A stretch of 64,000 bases of DNA from Caballeronia sp. LZ062 (GCF_031450785.1 NZ_JARTWB010000002.1:1364001-1428000), one strand, 5' to 3'; shown: positions 26,949 to 36,740, counted from the first letter of the stretch. The notes: a model not told the origin generated them from the sequence alone. A program made the numbers and translations.

Positions 26949-27872
26949 ATGAACGACCTCGACCTGAACCTGATCCCGTTTCTCGTCGCCATCGAGGAGA
27001 CGCGCAACGTGAGCCGAGCGGCCGAGCGGCTCGGCGTGAGTCAGCCGCGCGTATCGACGGCGCTCGGGCGGTTACGCGAGTACTTCAACGATCCGCTTTT
27101 CGTGCGCACGTCGCGCGGCATGGAACCGACGCCGCGCGCGCTCGCGCTCGTGCCCGCGGCGCGCGAGGCGCTGAGCCGCATCGAGCGCGGCCTGCTCGAC
27201 ACGCAGCACTTCGATCCTTCTTCGAGCACCGACACGTTCGCCATCGCGCTCTCGGATGTCGGCGAGATCGTGTTTCTGCCGCGTCTGTTGCAGGCGTTCG
27301 CGAAGGAAGCGCCGCACGCGAATTTGCGCTCGGTGTCGGCATCGCACGGGGAAGTCGAGCGCGGGTTGGCGTCCGGTGACATCGATCTCGCCGTCGGTTA
27401 TTTCCCCGATCTGCACGGCAACAATTTCTTCCAGCAGCGGCTGTTTTCGCACCGCTTCATTTGTCTCATGCGGCGCGATCATCCGTTTGCGAATGCGCCG
27501 CTCACGCTGGAACGCTTCGTCGAATGCGGACACGCGGTCGTGCGCGCCGAAGGACGCAGCCAGGAAATCCTTGAGAATTATCTCGACAAGGAGCGCGTGC
27601 GGCGGCGCGCCGTGCTGGAGACGCCGCACTTCATGAGCCTGCCGTTCATCCTCTCGCGCACCGATCTCATTGCGACGGTGCCGCATGCGATCGGCTTCGC
27701 TTACGTGGCCGAACATGCGTCGATCACGCTCGCCGAGCCGCCGCTCGCGCTGCCGCGCTTCGATCTCAAGCAGCACTGGCATCGCAAGTATCACAACGAT
27801 CCGCGCACGACGTGGCTGCGCGGCGTCGTCGCCTCGCTTTTCAACGACGCGCTCGATGAATGGCCGAAGTGA
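26949..27872 (+). CDS. LysR-family regulator, NahR/NodD-like branch
   Basis: 307 aa, 22 bp after pcaR. N-terminal HTH: LDLNLIPFLVAIEETRNVSRAAERLGVSQPRVSTALGRLREYFNDPLFVRTSRGMEPTPRA, the LNLL...DPLF-R form typical of the NahR/LinR/DntR group. The effector domain has SGDIDLAVGYFPDLHGNNFFQQRLFSHRFICLMRRDHPF. Members of the branch commonly respond to aromatic compounds, which suits the adjacent pca genes, but the target is not evident because no divergent partner exists. Confidence 0.88.
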   Translation: MNDLDLNLIPFLVAIEETRNVSRAAERLGVSQPRVSTALGRLREYFNDPLFVRTSRGMEPTPRALALVPAAREALSRIERGLLDTQHFDPSSSTDTFAIALSDVGEIVFLPRLLQAFAKEAPHANLRSVSASHGEVERGLASGDIDLAVGYFPDLHGNNFFQQRLFSHRFICLMRRDHPFANAPLTLERFVECGHAVVRAEGRSQEILENYLDKERVRRRAVLETPHFMSLPFILSRTDLIATVPHAIGFAYVAEHASITLAEPPLALPRFDLKQHWHRKYHNDPRTTWLRGVVASLFNDALDEWPK

Positions 27873-27915
27873 TCCGGCTAACATCACGGCTTTGCTTTCC
27901 CACGGAATCTGACCG

Positions 27916-28806
27916 ATGGATGCGCTCACCAGCCTGCGCGTGTTTCGCGAAGTGGTCGAAGCCGGCAGCTTCGTGAAGGCGGCCGAGCGCCTCGATCTCT
28001 CGACGGCGATGACGAGCAAGCACGTCGCCAACCTCGAACGTCAACTCGGCGTGCGCCTGCTCAACCGTACGACACGGCACCTGAGTCTGACCGAAGCCGG
28101 CAGTGTGTATTACGAGCAGTGCCGCGAGGCGCTCGACATTTTGCAGGCGGCCGAAGCGGCGGTCGGTGCGCAGACCGCGAAGCCGCAGGGCGTGTTGAAG
28201 GTGACGGCGCCGGGCTGGTTCGCGAATCGCCGGTTCGCGGATCTGCTCGTCGCGTATCAGGCGCGTTATCCGGGCGTGCTCGTCGACTTGCGGCTGGAGA
28301 ATCGCTTCGTCGATCTTGTCGAAGAAGGCTACGACATGGCGTTGCGCGTGACCTCGGAACCATCGCCTTCGTTGATCGTGCGGCCGCTATGCACAATGCC
28401 CTTCGTGCTGGCCGGCTCGCGCGCTTACCTGGCGCGTCACGGTGAGCCTCGCCATCCGGACGATATTGCGCGGCATCGCATGGTCTTGCCGACATACACC
28501 AACATCGAATCGGTGACGCTCACGGGACCGGACGGCGCAGTCACCGTCAAAAATCAAGCCGTGTTGAAAACAAACGACACTTCGATGGCGCTTCAACTCG
28601 TGAAGGCGGGTATCGGCCTCGCGTATTTTCCTTCCTGGATCGTGGAACCGGAACTCGCGTCGGGCGCGCTCGTGCGCGTGCTGCCGGGCTACGCGGCCTT
28701 TGCGCCAGCGGTCTACGCGGTCTACACGAGCCGGAAGTACATGACGACGAAGGTGCGCACGTTCATCGATTTCCTCTCCGAGTCGCTTGCGGACCGGCCA
28801 AACTGA
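27916..28806 (+). CDS. LysR-family regulator, CrgA-like branch
   Basis: 296 aa, 43 bp after the preceding LysR gene. HTH: LRVFREVVEAGSFVKAAERLDLSTAMTSKHVANLERQLGVRLLNRTTRHLSLTEAG; effector domain with RLENRFVDLVEEGYDMALRVTSEPSPSLIVRPL and a terminal YTSRKYMTTKVRTFIDFL, all typical of the CrgA/AaeR-like group. Two adjacent co-directional LysR genes without a divergent partner are unusual; the target may be distant or may be the following small membrane-protein gene. Effector unknown. Confidence 0.88.
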   Translation: MDALTSLRVFREVVEAGSFVKAAERLDLSTAMTSKHVANLERQLGVRLLNRTTRHLSLTEAGSVYYEQCREALDILQAAEAAVGAQTAKPQGVLKVTAPGWFANRRFADLLVAYQARYPGVLVDLRLENRFVDLVEEGYDMALRVTSEPSPSLIVRPLCTMPFVLAGSRAYLARHGEPRHPDDIARHRMVLPTYTNIESVTLTGPDGAVTVKNQAVLKTNDTSMALQLVKAGIGLAYFPSWIVEPELASGALVRVLPGYAAFAPAVYAVYTSRKYMTTKVRTFIDFLSESLADRPN

Positions 28807-28909
28807 TTAGGAATACTCTTATTCAAGGGGAACGGGGCTGCGTGTGAAGATCGCGCCGGCGTCCGGTAGGCGGACTGCCGATTTCTTCAGCGCATGAGGC
28901 CATCCGCAC

Positions 28910-29290
28910 ATGGACTTTCCCTGGATTCCTTTGTTTTTCAACCTGTTATTGCTCGGCGTCGTGCTCTTCGCGTGCCGCACGGCCAATGCTGCCAACAAAA
29001 CACTGAACTGGAACGGCGCATTGATCTACTTCGTCTTCTGCCTCTTGGCCATGGTGCTCGACTTCACACTGACGATGGTGTTTGCGTCGGCGAGCTTTCA
29101 TGCGCATACGCAGTATGAAAGCGTGGGATCGCGCGGCGCATGGAGCACGCGCGTGGCGTGCTATCTCGTTCCTTGCGCGGTGTCGCTGGTGCTGGCGCTG
29201 CGGTTCCGGCAGCGGCAACGGGTTGCCAAACCGCGCGCCGCCGCGGTGGACGTGCCGATCAGTGACGGGTCGACCGCCGCAGCGTCGTGA
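28910..29290 (+). CDS. Small integral membrane protein, unknown function
   Basis: 126 aa, no family recognised. Three hydrophobic segments: ~5-22 (IPLFFNLLLLGVVLFAC), ~36-58 (ALIYFVFCLLAMVLDFTLTMVF) and ~80-98 (RVACYLVPCAVSLVLALRF), then a basic/soluble tail RQRQRVAKPRAA. The charge pattern suggests a cytoplasmic C-terminus. GAGG lies about ten bases before the ATG. It is flanked by a LysR regulator and tRNA-Pro. Codon use matches the genome, so likely real. Confidence 0.7.
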   Translation: MDFPWIPLFFNLLLLGVVLFACRTANAANKTLNWNGALIYFVFCLLAMVLDFTLTMVFASASFHAHTQYESVGSRGAWSTRVACYLVPCAVSLVLALRFRQRQRVAKPRAAAVDVPISDGSTAAAS

Positions 29291-29345
29291 TGCATAGCCG
29301 CAGAAGTGGTTTCTTCGACGTTTGCCGCAAAAATCGCCGAAGCGG

Positions 29346-29374
29346 TTCTACTATTCGATTCGCTCTGATATACT
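29346..29374 (+). promoter_or_regulatory. Candidate tRNA-Pro promoter
   Basis: TTCTAC (29346-29351) and TATACT (29369-29374) are separated by 17 bp; the -10 ends 10 bp before the mature tRNA 5' end. The -35 is weak, the -10 good. Confidence 0.5.
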
Positions 29375-29384
29375 TTCGCTCTTT

Positions 29385-29463
<79 letters not shown>

Positions 29464-29467
29464 TTTC

Positions 29468-29502
29468 AAAAGGCTCTCCGGCTTCTGGCCGGAGAGCCTT
29501 TT
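29468..29502 (+). terminator. Intrinsic terminator of tRNA-Pro
   Basis: A perfect 15-bp stem (AAAAGGCTCTCCGGC and its complement) with a 5-nt loop, ending in TTTT, 6 bp after the tRNA CCA end. Confidence 0.92.
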
Positions 29503-29650
29503 GTTCAATTCGGCTCCGGTCTCCGGCATTCGGCTAAGACTACGTTCTGCGTCGAGCACGTGTCTCCAAACTGTTGCGGCGCGCGAATTCGCTTGCTTAA
29601 CAGCCACTTAAGCTCTAATGTTCAACTGACACATAAGGAGCGGCACCGCA

Positions 29651-29974
29651 ATGCCTCTGTCCGCTTGCGCGCCTGTGGATCACAGGCGCGCCCAGCCCGA
29701 TTACATCCCATCCTCGTTGCGAAGTGAGATCGCCGGACGGTTCGACGCGAGAAGTGCTGCGCGCGTGACGCGCTTCGGCCGCATCTATCCCGGCGGAAGC
29801 CGCTACGTTTGCGTCAGTGCGCCCGATAAGGAACGCGGCGGCTTCTACGCGCTCTACTTCTTCCACCATGGCGCGAACGACTGGCGCATTTATCCACCGC
29901 GCGGTATCGGGCCCAGCATCGTCTATTGGTCGGTCGCAGGCTCGGAAAAAAGCGTCAAGGCTGCCCCGGGCTAA
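29651..29974 (+). CDS. Hypothetical protein (107 aa)
   Basis: No family recognised. ATG 29651 has AAGGAG ten bases upstream, supporting translation. The product is soluble, with a basic N-terminal half and an aromatic-rich core: RIYPGGSRYVCVSAPDKERGGFYALYFFHHGANDWRIYPP, reminiscent of small beta-sheet proteins. It is convergent with the SDR-like gene (6 bp gap). Base composition is slightly lower in GC at its start than neighbours. No functional inference is justified. Confidence 0.6.
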   Translation: MPLSACAPVDHRRAQPDYIPSSLRSEIAGRFDARSAARVTRFGRIYPGGSRYVCVSAPDKERGGFYALYFFHHGANDWRIYPPRGIGPSIVYWSVAGSEKSVKAAPG

Positions 29975-29980
29975 CGCCGC

Positions 29981-30580
29981 TTATCCTTTAGCGGCAAGCA
30001 GCACTTGTCCCGTGATCGGTTCGTCGATCGTGCGCTTATACGCTCTCGCCACGTCGACAGCGGGAATGCCGGCCGACGGATCCTTTCCCATGGACTGAAG
30101 CGTCTCGGCCACCCATCGCGGGCTTACCACGTTGACGCGCATCTTTCCCTGCAACTCCAGCGCCGCCGCGCGCGCGAATCCCTCAACACCCGCATTGACG
30201 ATACTGACAGCTGCGCTGCCGACCATCGGCTGTTGCGCGAGCGTGCCGCTCGTCAACGTGATACAGCCGCCCTCGTCCACATGGCCGATTGCGCAGCGCA
30301 CGAGGTTGACCTGGCCCATTAGCTTGTTGGCGAGACTAAACGCATAGTCGTCGTCGGAAAGCGCGTCGAGCGGCGCGAACTTCGCGGTCCCGCCGACGCA
30401 CAGCACCGCGCCCACGTTGCCCACCTTCGAGTACATCGCCGCGATGCTCGCCTTGTCGGACAAATCGACAGGGACGTCCGAACCCTTGCGGCTCGCCGCG
30501 ATGACTTCGTGCTCCGGTCCCAGAATCCGCGCGATCTCCGTACCCAGCAACCCGGTTGCGCCAACGATCAACACTCGCAT
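29981..30580 (-). CDS. Short-chain dehydrogenase-like protein lacking the Tyr-Lys pair
   Basis: 199 aa from ATG 30580, which has AGGAGG upstream. The Rossmann start VLIVGATGLLGTEIARIL, NVGAVLCVGGTAKF and LTSGTLAQQP are SDR-like. At the usual YxxxK site it reads VSIVN (in SAAVSIVNAGVEGFARAAALEL), so both catalytic Tyr and Lys are absent. This matches a known atypical SDR subfamily with Ser/Asn at these places, as I recall it. Activity as a classical oxidoreductase is doubtful; NAD(P) binding is probable. The gene is separated from the merR operon by a terminator. Confidence 0.8.
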   Translation of the reverse strand: MRVLIVGATGLLGTEIARILGPEHEVIAASRKGSDVPVDLSDKASIAAMYSKVGNVGAVLCVGGTAKFAPLDALSDDDYAFSLANKLMGQVNLVRCAIGHVDEGGCITLTSGTLAQQPMVGSAAVSIVNAGVEGFARAAALELQGKMRVNVVSPRWVAETLQSMGKDPSAGIPAVDVARAYKRTIDEPITGQVLLAAKG

Positions 30581-30655
30581 AAGCCCTCCTGGAGAGGTCG
30601 AGAAAGAGACGCGACTATCGTACAGCCGACGTTGCATGCACGCTCGATACAAACG

Positions 30656-30690
30656 AAAAAGCCGCGATACGCGATCGCGGCTTTTTTTTT
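30656..30690 (-). terminator. Intrinsic terminator after merR
   Basis: Stem GCCGCGAT/ATCGCGGC with 5-nt loop; T tracts flank both sides, so it can act in both directions. It ends the thrS...ihfA-merR block 15 bp after the merR stop. Confidence 0.85.
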
Positions 30691-30704
30691 GTCCGGCGTG
30701 GCGC

Positions 30705-31088
30705 TCACCCGCCGAGCAAATCGATCACCTGCATGATCTCCTTGCGAAGCTGATCGACATCGACCGCCGGCTGCTGCGCTTGCGCGGCGCCGGGTGAATC
30801 CGCCGACATGGCATCGTCGCCGTTGGAGCGCCCTTGCGCATCCAGCCGATTGCGCGCGCCGTTGATCGTGAAGCCTTGCTCGTACAGCAGCTCCCGAATC
30901 CGCCGGATCAGCAAGACTTCGTGATGCTGATAATACCGGCGGTTACCGCGCCGCTTGACGGGCCTGAGCTGCGTAAACTCCTGTTCCCAATAGCGCAGCA
31001 CGTGCGGCTTCACACCGCACAGTTCGCTGACTTCGCCAATCGTGAAATAACGCTTGGCCGGGATCGGAGGCAAGACGACTTTTTCCAT
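30705..31088 (-). CDS. MerR-family transcriptional regulator
   Basis: 127 aa with the MerR winged-helix: KRYFTIGEVSELCGVKPHVLRYWEQEFTQLRPVKRRGNRRYYQHHEVLLIRRIRELLYEQGF. There are no metal-binding Cys residues after the HTH, so it is not a metal sensor of the MerR/CueR type. The tail (QLRKEIMQVIDLLGG) is a short helix for dimerisation. Its position directly after ihfA (83 bp) is widely conserved in proteobacteria; the role is unknown. Confidence 0.9.
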   Translation of the reverse strand: MEKVVLPPIPAKRYFTIGEVSELCGVKPHVLRYWEQEFTQLRPVKRRGNRRYYQHHEVLLIRRIRELLYEQGFTINGARNRLDAQGRSNGDDAMSADSPGAAQAQQPAVDVDQLRKEIMQVIDLLGG

Positions 31089-31171
31089 CGTCGATCAACC
31101 ATCGTGGTGAGTGATGTCGATGAAGCGCGGCGGTCGAACAGCGGGATGCGCCTGTCGGCGCGGGATGAACG

Positions 31172-31579
31172 TCAGCGAGTCAGACTCGTCTCCGCTCCCG
31201 TCTCGACCAGCGCCTTCAGCTTTTGACTCGCATGAAAAGTGACCACGCGCCGCGCCGCGATAGGAATGGCTTCGCCAGTCTTCGGGTTGCGCCCCGGACG
31301 CTGCGGCTTGTCGCGCAACTGGAAGTTGCCAAAGCCAGACAGCTTGACGCTGTCGCCGCTTTCCAGCGCGTCGCGGATGACCTCGAAGAACGCTTCGACC
31401 ATGTCCTTCGCTTCGCGCTTGTTCAGACCGACGTGGTCGAACAGCATTTCGGCCAGTTCGGCTTTGGTGAGCGTTGGCGTGTCATTCGACAACGCGCCCG
31501 AAGTGGTGTTGTCGCGGGTCATGGCGCTACGCTGCGCCGAAAGAAGGGCTTCGAAATCACTCGAGTTCATTTGGTTCAT
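31172..31579 (-). CDS. ihfA: Integration host factor subunit alpha IhfA
   Basis: DNA-bending nucleoid protein, heterodimer with IhfB. 135 aa from ATG 31579; an ATG three codons later is an alternative. The conserved HU/IHF body begins at [37 protein letters not shown] and contains [29 protein letters not shown] (intercalating-Pro arm) and [14 protein letters not shown]. The ~37-residue N-terminal extension is longer than E. coli IHF-alpha (99 aa) and common in Burkholderia. It lies 47 bp after pheT, as in E. coli. Confidence 0.95.
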   Translation of the reverse strand: MNQMNSSDFEALLSAQRSAMTRDNTTSGALSNDTPTLTKAELAEMLFDHVGLNKREAKDMVEAFFEVIRDALESGDSVKLSGFGNFQLRDKPQRPGRNPKTGEAIPIAARRVVTFHASQKLKALVETGAETSLTR

Positions 31580-31626
31580 ATCGGTAAAACGGCCAATGCG
31601 ATTGAGACGGAGGGGCCAACTGCAGG

Positions 31627-34059
31627 CTATCCGCGCAACCGCGCGCCGTGTACTCGAGCCAGGCGATCCACCAGCGTTTTGATGGCCGTGTCGACCGTTT
31701 CGTCCTGAAGCGTGCCGCCAGTATCTTGCAACGTTACACGGAAGGCAAGACTTTTCTCGTGCGCTCCCAAACCGCCGGAAGTGTTTGATTTTGGACGGAA
31801 TTCGTCGAAAAGCGCAACCCTCGTGACGTGCTTGCACGCCGGCTCCGAACGGGCATTTTCAAGCTCGTCGAGAAGCGACTGCACGGGCACGTTCTGGTCC
31901 ACGACGATGGCGATATCACGGCGCACGGGCGGGAATTTCGATACCTCGGACGGCGTCGGCAGCGCGCGTTCCATCAGCGCGTCGGCGTCGACTTCAAAGA
32001 GAATCGGCGCGTGCGGCAAGTCATACTTCTGCATCCAGCGCGGATGCAGTTCGCCGATCCAGCCGACCGCGCGCCCCGCGACCTCGATGCGCGCGCTGCG
32101 TCCCGGATGCAGCGCCGGATGCTCGGCCTTGACGAAGCGCGGCACGACCGGCGCGAAGAGCGCCTCGACATCGCCCTTCACGTCGAAGAAGTCGACTTGG
32201 CGCGACGCCACGCCCCACTGCTCTTCGAGCGCGGGACCATACGCGAGACCGCCGATGCGCTTCGGCTGCGCGAAGCCTTCCACGGTCAGTTCGCCCGCCT
32301 TCACCGACGGATCGCGCAGGAACACGCGCCCCGCTTCGAACACGCGGATACGCTCCGCACGCCGGTTCAGGTTGTAGCGCAGCACCTCGATCAGGCTGCC
32401 GAACAGCGTCGTGCGCATGACCGAAAGCTGGCTCGCGATCGGGTTGATGAGCCGCACCGGGTTGTCGTTGCCGGCCAAGTCCTTCTCCCACTCGGCGTCC
32501 ACGAAACTGAAGTTGACCGTCTCCGAATAGTCACGCGCGGCAACTGCATCGCGCAGCACGTGAATCGAGCGGCGCGTTTCGTTCGTGCGCCGCATCTCGC
32601 TCGCGGCCACCGGCGGGCGAGCCGGGATTTTCTCGAAGCCGTAGATGCGCGCGACTTCCTCGATCAAGTCTTCCTCGATTTCGATATCGAAGCGATACGG
32701 CGGCGGCGTGACCTTGAAACTGTCGCCGTCACGCTCGAACGCGAGGTTCAGGCGCGTGAAGATTTGCGCAATCTCCTCCGCGCCGATCTCCACGCCGATG
32801 ATGCGATGCGCGCGCTCGACGCGCATCCTCACCGGGCGACGCTCGGGCACGTTGAGGATCTGGTCGTCGACCGGACCGGCTTCGCCGCCGCAGATGTCGA
32901 GAATCAACTGCGAGATGCGTTCGATATGCTCGACGGTCGTCGAATAATCGACGCCGCGCTCGAAGCGGTGCGCCGCGTCCGTCGAGAAGTTGTACTTCCG
33001 CGCGCGGCCGCGAATGGCGTCCGGCCACCAGAAGGCGGCTTCAAGATAGATGTTCGTCGTATCCAGCGAGACGGCCGTGCTGTCGCCGCCCATGATGCCC
33101 GCGAGACTTTCCACTTGACGATCGTCCGCGATCACGCCGACGGTTTCATCCAGCTCGACGGTGTTGCCGTTCAGCAGCTTGAGCGATTCGCCCTTCTTGC
33201 CCCAACGCACTTCGATGCCGCCGTGAATCTTGTCGAGGTCGAACACGTGCGTCGGACGGCCGAGTTCGAGCATCACATAGTTCGAGATGTCGACGAGCGC
33301 GGAAATGCTGCGCTGGCCCGCGCGTTCGAGCCGCTCGACCATCCATTGCGGCGTCTTCGCGTGCGCGTTCACGCCACGGATCACGCGGCCGGAGAAGCGG
33401 CCGCACAAGTCGGGCGCCAGCACCTTGACTGGCAGCTTTTCGTCGAGCGTCGTCTTGACGGGCGGCATGTCGAGCGTCTTCAGCGGCGCGCCGGTGATGG
33501 CGGCGGTTTCGCGCGCGACGCCGAACACCGAGAGGCAATCCGCCTTGTTCGGCGTGAGCTTGATTTCGAAGACGGTGTCGTCAAGGTTAAGCGCTTCGCG
33601 GATGTCCTCGCCGACCTTCGCGTCCGCCGGAAGAATCAGCAAACCGCTATGGTCTTCAGACAGCTTCAGTTCGCGCGCCGAGCACAGCATGCCCTGGCTG
33701 TCGATGCCGCGCAGCTTCGTCGGCTTGATCGCGAACGGCTCGCCGCCTGCTTCGACGGGCGGCAACACCGCGCCGATCAGCGCGACCGGCACTTTGATGC
33801 CCGGCGACACATTCGGCGCGCCGCACACGATGTTCAACTGCTCGCCCGTGCCGGCATCGACCTGGCAGACGTTGAGCTTGTCCGCGTTCGGATGCTTCGC
33901 CACTTCCAGCACTTGCCCGACGACGATCTTCGCGGTCGGCGGCGCGACCGGGCGCAGGTCTTCGACTTCGAGACCGGCCATTGTCAGCGCGTGAGCGAGT
34001 TCGTCGGTCGAGAGCTTGGGATCGACGAAGCTACGGAGCCATGATTCGGGGAATTGCAT
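31627..34059 (-). CDS. pheT: Phenylalanyl-tRNA synthetase beta subunit PheT
   Basis: 810-aa editing/tRNA-binding subunit of the PheST tetramer. Domain order: N-terminal EMAP-like tRNA-binding domain ([27 protein letters not shown], ~45-155), B3/B4 editing domain (~210-400, e.g. [11 protein letters not shown]), B5 ([20 protein letters not shown]), catalytic-like core and a C-terminal ferredoxin-fold anticodon-binding domain ([19 protein letters not shown]). Usual length. 76 bp after pheS in the thrS-to-merR block. A long antisense frame over it is a composition artefact. Confidence 0.97.
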   Translation of the reverse strand: MQFPESWLRSFVDPKLSTDELAHALTMAGLEVEDLRPVAPPTAKIVVGQVLEVAKHPNADKLNVCQVDAGTGEQLNIVCGAPNVSPGIKVPVALIGAVLPPVEAGGEPFAIKPTKLRGIDSQGMLCSARELKLSEDHSGLLILPADAKVGEDIREALNLDDTVFEIKLTPNKADCLSVFGVARETAAITGAPLKTLDMPPVKTTLDEKLPVKVLAPDLCGRFSGRVIRGVNAHAKTPQWMVERLERAGQRSISALVDISNYVMLELGRPTHVFDLDKIHGGIEVRWGKKGESLKLLNGNTVELDETVGVIADDRQVESLAGIMGGDSTAVSLDTTNIYLEAAFWWPDAIRGRARKYNFSTDAAHRFERGVDYSTTVEHIERISQLILDICGGEAGPVDDQILNVPERRPVRMRVERAHRIIGVEIGAEEIAQIFTRLNLAFERDGDSFKVTPPPYRFDIEIEEDLIEEVARIYGFEKIPARPPVAASEMRRTNETRRSIHVLRDAVAARDYSETVNFSFVDAEWEKDLAGNDNPVRLINPIASQLSVMRTTLFGSLIEVLRYNLNRRAERIRVFEAGRVFLRDPSVKAGELTVEGFAQPKRIGGLAYGPALEEQWGVASRQVDFFDVKGDVEALFAPVVPRFVKAEHPALHPGRSARIEVAGRAVGWIGELHPRWMQKYDLPHAPILFEVDADALMERALPTPSEVSKFPPVRRDIAIVVDQNVPVQSLLDELENARSEPACKHVTRVALFDEFRPKSNTSGGLGAHEKSLAFRVTLQDTGGTLQDETVDTAIKTLVDRLARVHGARLRG

Positions 34060-34135
34060 GTGTGTCTACGTTCGAATGAGGTGGTGTCTCACGCCCGATC
34101 CACTGAAAAGACCGGGCGTCGCGGGCTGTGCGGCT

Positions 34136-35149
34136 TCAGGCGAACTGGCGCAGGAAACGCAGGTCGTTTTCGAAGAAGAGGCGCAGGTCCTGCACGCCGT
34201 AACGCAGCATGGTCAGACGCTCGAGGCCGCTACCGAACGCAAAACCGATATAGCGCTCCGGGTCCAGACCCATGTTGCGGATGACGGTCGGATGCACCTG
34301 ACCCGAGCCGGAGATTTCAAGCCACTTGCCCGCGTTCTTGCCGTGCTCGAACATCATGTCGATTTCGGCGGACGGCTCCGTGAACGGGAAATACGACGGG
34401 CGGAAGCGCACGAGGATGTCGTCACGCTCGAAGAATTTCTTGAGGAAATCGGTGTAGACGCCTTTCAGGTCCGCGAAGCTGATGTTCTCCTCGATCCACA
34501 AGCCTTCAACCTGATTGAACATCGGCGAGTGCGTGGCGTCGCTGTCCACGCGATACGTGCGGCCCGGAACGATCACCTTGATCGGCGGCTTGTTCATGCG
34601 CGCGTAGCGCACCTGCATCGGGCTGGTGTGCGTGCGAAGCAAGAGCGGGCGCCCTTCGGCGTCCTTGCCATCGACGTAGAAGGTATCCTGCATCGAGCGC
34701 GCCGGATGATTCTCCGGGCTATTCAGCGCCGTGAAGTTGTACCAGTCGGTCTCGATCTCGGGACCATCGGCCACGTCGAAGCCGATCGAACCGAAAATTT
34801 GCTCGACGCGTTCCCACGTGCGCATGACCGGGTGCAGCGTGCCCGCGCCCGCGCCGCGCCCGGGGAGCGTGACGTCGATCGCTTCGGCGGCGAGCCGCTG
34901 GTTGAGCAGTGCATCGGCCAGCGCCTGACGGCGCGCGTTGAGCGCGGCCTCGACCTGCTGCTTGGCGAGATTGATGCGCGCGCCTTCGGTTTTCTTCGCT
35001 TCGGGATCGAGCTTGCCCAGGCCCTTCAGCAGTTCGGTGAGCGCGCCGGATTTGCCGAGAAAGCGGGCCTTCTCGTTTTCGAGCGTCGTGGCATCGGTGG
35101 CGTTGTTAAAGGCGCTTTTCGCGTCGGCGACAATCTGGTCCAGATCCAT
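34136..35149 (-). CDS. pheS: Phenylalanyl-tRNA synthetase alpha subunit PheS
   Basis: Catalytic class II subunit, 337 aa from ATG 35149 ([17 protein letters not shown]); ATG 35158 would add three residues. N-terminal coiled coil (~1-85) for tRNA Phe, then motif 1 ([28 protein letters not shown]), motif 2 ([26 protein letters not shown]) and motif 3 ([18 protein letters not shown]). Preceded by a 15-bp inverted repeat and a terminator between rplT and pheS, hinting at attenuation or independent transcription. Confidence 0.97.
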   Translation of the reverse strand: MDLDQIVADAKSAFNNATDATTLENEKARFLGKSGALTELLKGLGKLDPEAKKTEGARINLAKQQVEAALNARRQALADALLNQRLAAEAIDVTLPGRGAGAGTLHPVMRTWERVEQIFGSIGFDVADGPEIETDWYNFTALNSPENHPARSMQDTFYVDGKDAEGRPLLLRTHTSPMQVRYARMNKPPIKVIVPGRTYRVDSDATHSPMFNQVEGLWIEENISFADLKGVYTDFLKKFFERDDILVRFRPSYFPFTEPSAEIDMMFEHGKNAGKWLEISGSGQVHPTVIRNMGLDPERYIGFAFGSGLERLTMLRYGVQDLRLFFENDLRFLRQFA

Positions 35150-35188
35150 TGATCCCATCTTTTCAACGTCGAAAGTTCTAGTCTGATT

Positions 35189-35237
35189 ACGGTTTTGCGC
35201 ATGTCCTGCGGACAATCCAAGTCATGCGCAAAACCGT
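35189..35237 (-). promoter_or_regulatory. 15-bp perfect inverted repeat in the pheS leader
   Basis: ACGGTTTTGCGCATG at 35189-35203 and its exact complement CATGCGCAAAACCGT at 35223-35237 enclose 19 nt. It sits between the rplT terminator (35247-35276) and the pheS start 31-40 bp downstream. No T run follows, so it is not itself a terminator; it may be an operator or a leader structure. Confidence 0.6.
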
Positions 35238-35246
35238 CCGGCCAAC

Positions 35247-35276
35247 AAAAACGGGGCTCGGTGAGAGCCCCGTTTT
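35247..35276 (-). terminator. Terminator/attenuator between rplT and pheS
   Basis: Stem ACGGGGCTC/GAGCCCCGT with a 5-nt loop and U tract on both strands, 66 bp after rplT. It would end rpmI-rplT transcription or attenuate entry into pheST. Confidence 0.85.
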
Positions 35277-35342
35277 CTGCCTTCGCGCAACCGTCTACGA
35301 CACGGCGACGCTCAGGCAAACCACGCAGTACTAATTTCGCAA

Positions 35343-35702
35343 TTAGGCTGCAACGGCGGCTTTCACCTGCTTGACGATCGCAGCAAAAGCAGCCTTGTCG
35401 AACACAGCCATGTCAGCCAGCACCTTGCGGTCGAGTTCGATCGAAGCCTTCTTCAGGCCGTTGATGAACACGCTGTAGGTCATGTCGTGCTGACGCACCG
35501 CCGCGTTGATACGCGTGATCCACAGTGCGCGGAACACACGCTTCTTGTTGCGGCGATCGCGATAGGCGTACTGCCCTGCGCGCATGACCGCCTGCTTGGC
35601 GATGCGATAGACGTTATTGCGACGGCCGCGGTAACCCTTGGCCAGACGAATGATCTTCTTGTGACGGGCCCGTGCGGTAACCCCACGTTTTACTCGAGGC
35701 AT
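35343..35702 (-). CDS. rplT: 50S ribosomal protein L20
   Basis: 119-aa early-assembly 23S rRNA-binding protein: [68 protein letters not shown] is textbook L20, with the extended basic N-terminus and globular C-terminus. Normal length. 25 bp after rpmI, forming the infC-rpmI-rplT unit. In E. coli L20 represses translation of this unit; whether the leader here has the pseudoknot cannot be judged by eye. Confidence 0.98.
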   Translation of the reverse strand: MPRVKRGVTARARHKKIIRLAKGYRGRRNNVYRIAKQAVMRAGQYAYRDRRNKKRVFRALWITRINAAVRQHDMTYSVFINGLKKASIELDRKVLADMAVFDKAAFAAIVKQVKAAVAA

Positions 35703-35727
35703 GTTGCTCTCCTTAAGTTAGATGAGG

Positions 35728-35925
35728 TTAGGCGAACGGCAGCATTGCGCGGACGGAGTTCAGATCGGAATCATGAACGGCCGTGGCGCCACGCAGATGG
35801 CGTTTGTTCTTGGTGGTTTTCTTGGTAAGAATGTGGCGCTTGAAGGCCTGACCGCGCTTGACGGTACCGCCCGGACGCACCACGAAGCGCTTTGCAGCAC
35901 TCTTCTTGGTCTTCATCTTCGGCAT
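35728..35925 (-). CDS. rpmI: 50S ribosomal protein L35
   Basis: 65-aa basic ribosomal protein: [46 protein letters not shown], standard L35. The gap between the infC stop (36166) and its ATG is 240 bp, longer than usual in this operon; the gap holds no gene and might carry regulatory structure or an internal promoter. Confidence 0.98.
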
Positions 35926-36165
35926 GAAACTACTCCAGTTTATTAGATGGTCATGGGTGTGCGGCTGATCTTCACGTACCGGCTAAGATCCCTTCCCGCC
36001 CTTCGAAACCCACGCGCCACTTGTATGCGAACGATCTCGTTGGTAGACCGCCGCTCTTCATGAACCGCGCCACTGAACCGGCACGTTTCTGAAACCGCTC
36101 GCGATGCCGCGCTGGCCGCCCTTTTTACTGTCGGGCGCCGCGCGATCCATCGCTTACTACTTTGC

Positions 36166-36693
36166 TTACTTCGCCTTCTTCTTCGGCGCCAGCACCATGA
36201 TCATCTGCCGGCCTTCCATCTTCGGCATCTGCTCGACCTGGCCGACTTCGTCCAGATCCGCCTTCAGGCGTTCGAGCATACGCATGCCGATTTCCTGGTG
36301 CGCCATTTCGCGACCGCGGAAACGCAACGTGATTTTCGTCTTGTCGCCGTCTTCGAGGAAGCGCGTGAGGTTGCGCAGCTTGACGTTGTAGTCACCGTCA
36401 TCCGTGCCGGGGCGGAATTTGACTTCCTTCACCTGCACGATCTTCTGCTTCAGCTTTGCCTCGTGCTGCTTCTTCGCTTCCGAATACTTGAACTTGCCGT
36501 AATCCATCAAACGGCAGACAGGCGGCGAAGCCTGCGGCGCGATTTCGACGAGATCCACGTCGAGCTGTTCCGATTGACGGAACGCCTCGGCCAGTTTCAC
36601 GATTCCGAGCGGCTCGTTGTCCACTCCGACCAAGCGCACTTCCGGTGCGGTAATTTCACCGTTGATGCGATGTGACGACTTATCAGTAGCGAT
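36166..36693 (-). CDS. infC: Translation initiation factor IF-3, ATC start
   Basis: Binds the 30S subunit and enforces start-codon fidelity. An internal GTG at 36639 gives only 157 aa and loses the conserved IF-3 N-terminus. Reading upstream in frame gives [23 protein letters not shown], the expected IF-3 start, beginning at an ATC codon (36693-36691) with GAGG nine bases before it. That gives 175 aa, normal for IF-3. E. coli infC uses ATT and is autoregulated because IF-3 rejects such codons; ATC here implies the same control. Other marks: [16 protein letters not shown] and [13 protein letters not shown]. Confidence 0.93.
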   Translation of the reverse strand: MATDKSSHRINGEITAPEVRLVGVDNEPLGIVKLAEAFRQSEQLDVDLVEIAPQASPPVCRLMDYGKFKYSEAKKQHEAKLKQKIVQVKEVKFRPGTDDGDYNVKLRNLTRFLEDGDKTKITLRFRGREMAHQEIGMRMLERLKADLDEVGQVEQMPKMEGRQMIMVLAPKKKAK

Positions 36694-36740
36694 GTTACGT
36701 TTCCTCTAAAAATGAAAAAACAAGCCGCGCTGCGAGTGAC

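Noticed and set aside
31828..34044. 738-codon open frame antisense to pheT
   Set aside because: High GC makes long antisense frames common; composition is Arg/Ala/His-rich with no motifs and it covers a complete pheT.
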